Shown: positions 36,101 through 39,916 of the stretch, piece by piece | Layout of the letters: every line of letters starts with the position of its first letter | Numbering within the stretch: position 1 is the first letter of the stretch | Source of the DNA: an uncultured Bacteroidales bacterium | GTDB taxonomy: Bacteria; Bacteroidota; Bacteroidia; Bacteroidales; UBA4417 | DNA length: 39,916 nucleotides | Assembly: GCA_903946925.1 (NCBI GenBank) | Contig: CAJAXK010000315.1 | Span: 1 to 39,916, forward strand | Direction of reading: 5' to 3' | Program-made: the position numbers and the translations under genes | Notes under the pieces: generated by a model | Databases searched by the model: none | What the model was told of the DNA's origin: nothing | The model's input: only the letters and a program-made list of their open reading frames with translations

Positions 36101-37446
36101 AGTTTGTAAACAATACTTTTTGTAAAATGTTGGGCTATACCGCTCAGGAGATTTACGATATGCCTGCAATCAGTCTGGTGGTGCCCGACGACCGACAGCG
36201 AGGAAATGAAATAAGCCAACGGAGGAAAAATGGCGACTGGTCAACAGTAAATGGCATTTTTCACTTCCTTACAAAAGATGGCTCGGTTAGGGAATGCGAC
36301 ACTTTTTCATCGGTGCTGGAACTGAACGGACAGATTGTGAGCTACTTAACCGTTCATGACCTTACCGAAAACCGACGAATGCAGGAGCAGTTGCAACTAA
36401 GCGAGGAAAAATACCGAACCGTTATCGAAAAAGCTACCGATGGAATTGTGATAACGCAGCAAGGCAAGCTCAAGTTTATGAATAGGTCGATGATTGATAT
36501 GTTGCAATATGATGAAAACGAAATCATCGACAAGCCCTTTATTAATTTTGTTGTTGAAGACGAGAAGCAGGTGATGATTGATTTTCATAAACGCCGTATG
36601 GCAGGCGAGGACTTTTCGTCGCTGTACCGCAGCCGCTTAATCCGCAAGGATGGAAAAATAATTGCCGTGGAGTTAAACGCCCGGACCTCCAACTACAATG
36701 AGGAACCGGCCGCCTTTATTATTATCCGCGATATTTCGGACAGGGTAAAAATTGAAAATGAATTACAAACAGCAAAAAGTAACCTCGAAATGCTGAATCG
36801 CGATCTTGAACAGCGGGTAATTGAAAGTTCCGAAAGCCTTACCGAGGCGCGTACTCAACTGATAAACCTGCAAAAGGAAAACCTGCAGTCACAGTTCGAT
36901 GTGCTCAAACAACAAGTGAATCCGCACTTCCTGTTTAACAGCCTTAACGTTCTCACCTCGTTGATTAAGCTCGAACCCGATTTGGCCGAGAAGTTTTCGG
37001 AACACCTGTCGAAGGTATACAGGTATGTTTTAGAAAATAAGGATAATGAACTCGTCGATCTGAATACCGAGCTGAACTTCCTTGATGCCTACATTTTCCT
37101 GCTTAACATCAGGTTTGTAAATAAACTGCACGTTAACATTGATATCCCGCAGTCGAAACGAAGTTGCCAGGTTATTCCCCTGGCCATGCAACTTTTGATT
37201 GAGAATGCTATCAAGCACAATATAATGTCGAAATCAAACCCTTTGAAGATTGATGTTTTTATTGACAAAAATAATTTCCTGAACATTGTGAATAACCTGC
37301 AGGAAAGGCCGTCGCAAATAATTTCGACAGGAGTGGGACTGAAAAATATCCAGAACCGCTACCTGTTGTTAAACAATACCGAACCTGTGTTTGAAAAAAC
37401 AGAAACACATTTTATTGCTAAAGTACCCCTGATACTAATTGATTAA
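33166..37446 (+). CDS. LytS-type sensor histidine kinase with eight PAS domains
   Basis: A 1426-residue sensor. About six membrane segments (about 20-185) precede eight successive PAS domains starting near residues 205, 330, 455, 581, 704, 823, 957 and 1081. Most are joined by a PAC-to-PAS link such as RESEELYRTLIEKS. A short coiled-coil (about 1205-1245) leads into the His_kinase (LytS/YehU-type) domain with H1254 in VNPHFLFNSLN, the ATP-site asparagine region LLIENAIKHN and the GVGLKNIQNR box. PAS 3 and 6 (both LPQ..YELD), and PAS 4 and 7, are near copies, pointing to internal duplication. ATG 33166 is preferred to the TTG at 33118. Its partner regulators follow directly. The ligand is unknown. 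Confidence 0.92.
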   Translation: MTFNELNRINGESAFRESRLSRLKSILLLLSLGGLVIVLLWQLFDKYYLNESDSTLFWLCTVTVSVYVLNFLIALVRNSNQAYKQHLTAGFYFGTVFCTLLAMFTGASQSPYWFGLFFIFIAWFVLVPFTYRELISHGFMFFILFMAGLFIQTEFKLIDYEIAKIIFLYSGTLFIGFYAAFSRNQGEAESYLLTEALRVKNKDLNKYLKVLEQAPGSVIIMDTKMNFEYINPMFTQLSGYTEEDLLHKNINDTIYKGKAPESRTGVIQTLAKGEKWQGELLTYHKTGTPYWANTIAAPYKDEQGQVEGYIVIQQDISEHKKMEIALRESEELYRTLIEKSLDGVALTVSRKFYLFNKAFCEILGYSEEELLSIDPTELLAPDDRERVVALHDKRMIGEMGSLHYTAKFIHKSGKLLMVELNTTTVQVNGQNASFVTLRDITDQHAMKNALELSMQKYHDLADLLPQTVYELDMQGKIVFMNQAGINAFGKVLPQNDLFALDFVAPEDHQRLMQNMQASYRGVKPPSDSEYTALRADGSRYPIMVYSSPVFTDGVLSGTRGIIIDISERKEIENALRESESKYKTLVENSKDGILIIRDNKVLFANNTISKLLGYPLDEFYQMSSVNLLHPDDRYKAALIAQKRKSQDFSTINEEFRMVTRNGEVKECETSSTLIEFDGQWASFFTIQDITESRRMQTELKENEEKYRQLFVAESDAIFMIDADTGEILDANPATSSIYGYSHIELLTMKNTDISAEPEKTSEATHLHLSLVPIRYHKKKDGTVFPVELSAGFTTMGNRNIQIVTSRDITERIRIQEALSNSEQKYRELTEMLPQAIYELDAQGNPKYMNKAGLKIFGIENRTGDKKAFEFFIPEDMQRMKQALKTEAARMVDEEGVKEPVPSEPVEYTAQRTDGSKFPVLIYGTSIVENGEVTGSRGMIIDISERKAMENAIRESEEKYKTLIENSQDGIFAIVGDKVQFVNNTFCKMLGYTAQEIYDMPAISLVVPDDRQRGNEISQRRKNGDWSTVNGIFHFLTKDGSVRECDTFSSVLELNGQIVSYLTVHDLTENRRMQEQLQLSEEKYRTVIEKATDGIVITQQGKLKFMNRSMIDMLQYDENEIIDKPFINFVVEDEKQVMIDFHKRRMAGEDFSSLYRSRLIRKDGKIIAVELNARTSNYNEEPAAFIIIRDISDRVKIENELQTAKSNLEMLNRDLEQRVIESSESLTEARTQLINLQKENLQSQFDVLKQQVNPHFLFNSLNVLTSLIKLEPDLAEKFSEHLSKVYRYVLENKDNELVDLNTELNFLDAYIFLLNIRFVNKLHVNIDIPQSKRSCQVIPLAMQLLIENAIKHNIMSKSNPLKIDVFIDKNNFLNIVNNLQERPSQIISTGVGLKNIQNRYLLLNNTEPVFEKTETHFIAKVPLILID

Positions 37447-37457
37447 AATCTATTGAA

Positions 37458-37874
37458 ATGAGAATTGTAATTATTGAAGACGAAATGTTTGCCGCCCGCA
37501 GGCTTGAGAATATGATCAGGGAGTTTGACCCCCGGATTGTTGTTGCGGCAAAGCTTGAATCGGTTACTGAATCAATAGCCTGGTTTAAAGCAAATGAGGA
37601 GCCTGACCTGATTTTCCTCGATATCCACCTAGAAGACGACCTGAGTTTCGCCATCTTCAAGGAAGTGCCTATTTGTTGTTCCATTGTGTTCACCACAGCT
37701 ACCGACGAACTGGCGGCACGTGCTTTTCACCTGAAAGGAATTGATTACCTGTTGAAACCAATCATACAGACTGATTTGTTTACCATGCTCAATAAATACA
37801 AAAACCAGCCTAAATCACTTTGTCCGGTAAATGCAGATATTTTTAACGAAATAATCAATCCTGTAAAATCATGA
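37458..37874 (+). CDS. Receiver-only response regulator, LytTR-regulator paralogue
   Basis: A 138-residue CheY-like receiver with the acidic pocket E7/D8, phospho-acceptor D55 in LIFLDIHL, T79/T80 and K100 in YLLKP, so all key residues are there. It stops after about 20 further residues and has no LytTR DNA-binding domain. Compared with the next gene, roughly 70 of the first 115 residues are identical by eye, so it is a tandem duplicate that has lost its output domain. It starts 11 bases after the kinase and overlaps the next gene by ATGA. A phosphate sink or competitor for the kinase is plausible. Confidence 0.9.
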   Translation: MRIVIIEDEMFAARRLENMIREFDPRIVVAAKLESVTESIAWFKANEEPDLIFLDIHLEDDLSFAIFKEVPICCSIVFTTATDELAARAFHLKGIDYLLKPIIQTDLFTMLNKYKNQPKSLCPVNADIFNEIINPVKS

Positions 37875-38632
37875 AGACTATCATTATTGAAGATGAAGAC
37901 TTTGCTGCACGCCGCCTCGAAAACATGATCCGCGAATGCGACAGCTCCATCGAAATTGTTGCCAAACTCCAATCAGTAAAAGAATCGGTTGCCTGGTTAA
38001 CAACTAATCCACATCCTGAGTTGATATTCCTTGATATTCAGCTTGATGACGACCTGAGTTTCGCCATTTTCGAACAGGTTAAAGTTCAATCGCAGATCAT
38101 ATTTACCACAGCTTTCGATGAGTACGCCATTAAGGCATTCAAACTCAAAAGCATCGATTACCTGCTAAAACCCATCATCAAGGAAGAATTATGCTTCGCA
38201 ATAAAAAAATACAGGGAAATGGTAGTTCCGGCAAACCAATCTGTTGATCTGTCATCTCTTTTCGATCTTATAAACAGGAAAAATATTACCTACAAGGAAC
38301 GGTTTTCAATTACGGTTGGCCAGAAGATTAAAACCTTCACCATCCCCGAAATCGCCTATTTCTACTCCACCGAAGGGATTTCCTTTATGGTATTGAAAAA
38401 CAAATCGGAATACCCCGTGGACGATAGCCTCGAAGAACTTGCACAGCAACTCAATCCGAAGGATTTTTTCCGCATTAACCGCAAATACCTGGTTAAGATT
38501 GATTCCATTGCCAATGTTCACATTTTTCCGAAAAGCCATCTGAAACTTGAACTCTCGCCCTTGCCTAAAGAAGAGGTTTTTGTGAGTATTGATAAGGTAA
38601 CGGCATTTAAGAAATGGCTGGATAATAAATAG
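37871..38632 (+). CDS. LytTR-family response regulator (receiver plus LytTR DNA-binding domain)
   Basis: A 253-residue regulator of the AlgR/LytR type. The receiver (about 1-120) has E7/D8, D55 in LIFLDIQL and K100 in YLLKPII. A linker of about 20 residues is followed by a LytTR domain (about 145-250) with IKTFTIPEIAYFYS, LEELAQQLNPKDFFRINRKYLV and a final strand-helix. It is the probable output of the upstream LytS-type kinase, which fits the usual LytS/LytTR pairing. DNA targets are unknown. Translation overlaps the receiver-only gene by 4 bases. Confidence 0.93.
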   Translation: MKTIIIEDEDFAARRLENMIRECDSSIEIVAKLQSVKESVAWLTTNPHPELIFLDIQLDDDLSFAIFEQVKVQSQIIFTTAFDEYAIKAFKLKSIDYLLKPIIKEELCFAIKKYREMVVPANQSVDLSSLFDLINRKNITYKERFSITVGQKIKTFTIPEIAYFYSTEGISFMVLKNKSEYPVDDSLEELAQQLNPKDFFRINRKYLVKIDSIANVHIFPKSHLKLELSPLPKEEVFVSIDKVTAFKKWLDNK

Positions 38633-38734
38633 AAAGGGAGACTTGGAGAGGGGAGACACGGCGAGGAGCGGCAAGGCGAAGAATTGTAAAGCAATGAGAT
38701 AATGTAAGTATTTAACCCAAATCAAAGTTAAAAA
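38633..38734. repeat. Purine-rich short repeats after the response regulator
   Basis: After the stop, GGGAGACTTGGAGAGGGGAGACACGG and GGCGAGGAGCGGC words form a purine-rich patch of about 55 bases, unlike the AT-rich surroundings. It probably belongs to the intergenic repeats of Bacteroidota. No terminator hairpin is clear. Confidence 0.5.
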
Positions 38735-39085
38735 ATGAAACCTTCCCAAATACCTTTTCAGTTAATCGACTGGTCAATAGTTCCTAAAACTATGCACCCT
38801 GGAGAAAGTGGCATGGCTACATGGCAAACAATAGAATTTGAAGGACTCCGGATCCGTATTGTTGAATATCCTGCCGGTTACATTGCCGATCATTGGTGCC
38901 GCAAAGGGCATATTGTCCATTGCCTCGAAGGAGAGTTCATCAGCGAAATGGAGAATGGAGAAAACCATAAATTAACCAAAGGCATGACGTATGTGGTTTC
39001 GGATGAGCTGAGTTCACACCGTTCAGTTACAGAACAAGGCGTAAAGTTGCTGATTGTTGATGGTGATTTCCTGAAAACTGAGTAA
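38735..39085 (+). CDS. DHCW-motif cupin-fold protein
   Basis: A 116-residue single cupin domain. The stretch YIADHWCRKGHIVHCLEGEF contains the DHWC motif and the metal-binding-type histidines of a cupin, followed by GMTYVVSDELSSHRSV. This matches the small 'DHCW motif cupin' family, whose function is unknown. Its start is well placed after AAAAAATG with a purine-rich leader. The OsmC-like gene follows after 26 bases, so the two are likely co-transcribed. Confidence 0.85.
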   Translation: MKPSQIPFQLIDWSIVPKTMHPGESGMATWQTIEFEGLRIRIVEYPAGYIADHWCRKGHIVHCLEGEFISEMENGENHKLTKGMTYVVSDELSSHRSVTEQGVKLLIVDGDFLKTE

Positions 39086-39111
39086 AAGGGATTTTATTAA
39101 AAGAAAATATC

Positions 39112-39564
39112 ATGCCTGACAAATCAAAAGAACTAACTGCTTCTATCCGGCTGTTAAACGAAAAACTCCATTTCGAAGGAAATGTGGATGGCAATGAACC
39201 CCTATCAATTGACTATACACCTCCGCTTGGCGACAACCTGGGTTATACTTCGCTCGAATTGTTGCTTTTAAGTCTTTCATCCTGCGTGGGTAGCGCGTTA
39301 CTTACATTTCTTCGCAAAATGCAGAAAACCATTACTGCCTGTGAGATTTCCGCCAAAGGAATCCGCAGAGAGGAACACCCTACAGGATTTAAAACCATTT
39401 CGCTTTTTATAGATATAAGTTCGCCAAACACTACTTCCGATGATTTGGAAAAGGTGCTCAAACTCTCCGAAGAAACCTATTGCCCGGTTTGGGCCATGCT
39501 CAAAGGGAATGTTGAAGTAATTGTAAAGCATTCGATTTCTGATGATTCCATCAAAAATATTTAA
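39112..39564 (+). CDS. OsmC-like protein
   Basis: A 150-residue member of the OsmC/Ohr family. It has the thiol-peroxidase cysteines in LSLSSCVGSALL and EETYCPVWAML, the typical spacing for the pair that reduces organic hydroperoxides. LGYTSLELLLLSLSS and the C-terminal strand VEVIVKHSI fit. Members detoxify hydroperoxides, though some have other thiol roles. It follows the cupin gene directly and may share its transcript. Confidence 0.9.
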   Translation: MPDKSKELTASIRLLNEKLHFEGNVDGNEPLSIDYTPPLGDNLGYTSLELLLLSLSSCVGSALLTFLRKMQKTITACEISAKGIRREEHPTGFKTISLFIDISSPNTTSDDLEKVLKLSEETYCPVWAMLKGNVEVIVKHSISDDSIKNI

Positions 39565-39916
39565 AATGCTGTCTGATAAGGGATAACCGATTTTGGATCT
39601 GCGTTTATGTTAATAAAGCTAATTCTTATTTTGAGGTGCTATCTGACTGTCATCAAAACCAAAACTTTGGTCAAAATGGTTTAGATTTTTTTACTTTTTG
39701 CTTGATCAAAAAGTAAACAAAAAATCAAGGCTCTATAAAAATTACTCATGGCTTACTTATTTTTACGGGTATTCGTGAGAGAAGTTCAATGTGTTTCTAA
39801 TCTGAAGGTATCTTCCCGCAATACAAGGCATGGAAGATGGCACAATCCCATACTTTTGTTGTTGCTGTGTATTGCTACGCACATGCCTTCCGCACATACC
39901 TCCGGCTAAGAACCAC
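39565..39916. repeat. Dispersed repeat, right copy, and trailing gene-free end
   Basis: 39618-39802 is the inverted copy of 1-140, with an additional block of about 40 bases (about 39733-39786). 39565-39617 and 39803-39916 carry no gene; the last hundred bases hold words such as GCACATGCCTTCC but no supported feature. The window ends inside this repeat-bearing region. Confidence 0.75.

Noticed and set aside
37458-37874. Receiver-only gene as a broken pseudogene
   Set aside because: Reading frame, start, key receiver residues and overlap with the next gene are intact.
1-39802. The end repeats as the ends of a composite transposon
   Set aside because: No transposase or cargo pattern is present, and the genes between are housekeeping.
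1-39916. rRNA, tRNA, CRISPR array, prophage
   Set aside because: Looked for tRNA arm motifs, long regular direct repeats and phage proteins on both strands by eye and found none; a dedicated tRNA search could still reveal one.

Overview
The window reads as ordinary chromosome from a member of Bacteroidota, probably class Bacteroidia and free-living rather than a gut Bacteroides; that last step is inference. Five things support the phylum. Promoters follow the Bacteroidota pattern TTTG - about 19 nt - TAnnTTTG. An M1 peptidase carries a type IX secretion (Por) C-terminal sorting domain. The GlmU-like protein is of the alternative Bacteroidota type. SerA is a lysine-type ('IIIK') phosphoglycerate dehydrogenase. 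DUF4294 and the short lipoprotein families are also typical. No rRNA, tRNA, CRISPR array, phage gene or transposase was found.

Layout. 382-3730 (+): Gfo/Idh/MocA oxidoreductase, lipoprotein, polyprenyl-phosphate sugar transferase (envelope polysaccharide). 3941-8156 (-): DUF4294 protein, then the protein quality-control set tig-clpP-clpX, with an intrinsic terminator between clpP and clpX. 8648-10802 (-): peptide-binding lipoprotein overlapping a flavin reductase. 10918-12915 (+): secreted M1 aminopeptidase, convergent with lon (12967-15399, -) across a bidirectional terminator. 15608-18396 (-): alternative GlmU, ribosomal protein bL31 type B, LuxC-like acyl-CoA reductase. 18482-19378 (+): exported conserved protein. 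19630-23873 (+): serC, serA, a four-helix-bundle protein and a DUF1015 protein, a serine-synthesis neighbourhood. 23898-26702 (-): hybrid histidine kinase. 27127-27792 (+): yggS. 27953-29814 (-): DUF47 protein and PiT phosphate transporter. 30544-32900 (+): DUF116 Cys-rich protein, isoprenylcysteine-methyltransferase-like membrane protein, exported beta-rich protein. 33166-38632 (+): an eight-PAS LytS-type kinase, a receiver-only regulator and a LytTR response regulator. 38735-39564 (+): DHCW-type cupin and OsmC-like protein.

Unexplained structure. A roughly 140-bp dispersed repeat sits in inverted orientation at both ends of the window (1-140 and 39618-39802). A 203-bp element with 17-bp terminal inverted repeats (8414-8616) has a diverged inverted copy at 30154-30398. 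Several low-complexity or short tandem repeat patches lie between genes. A 13-bp perfect inverted repeat overlaps the serC promoter. A terminator for the DUF1015 gene lies inside the 3' end of the opposing kinase gene.

The most promising under-described biology is threefold: the Cys-rich DUF116 / methyltransferase-like / exported-protein cluster; the many-PAS LytS kinase with its paired full and receiver-only regulators; and the DUF1015 protein, whose DGHHR motif and place beside serC-serA suggest a serine-related role. I do not see a complete unmistakably new system such as a defence island.
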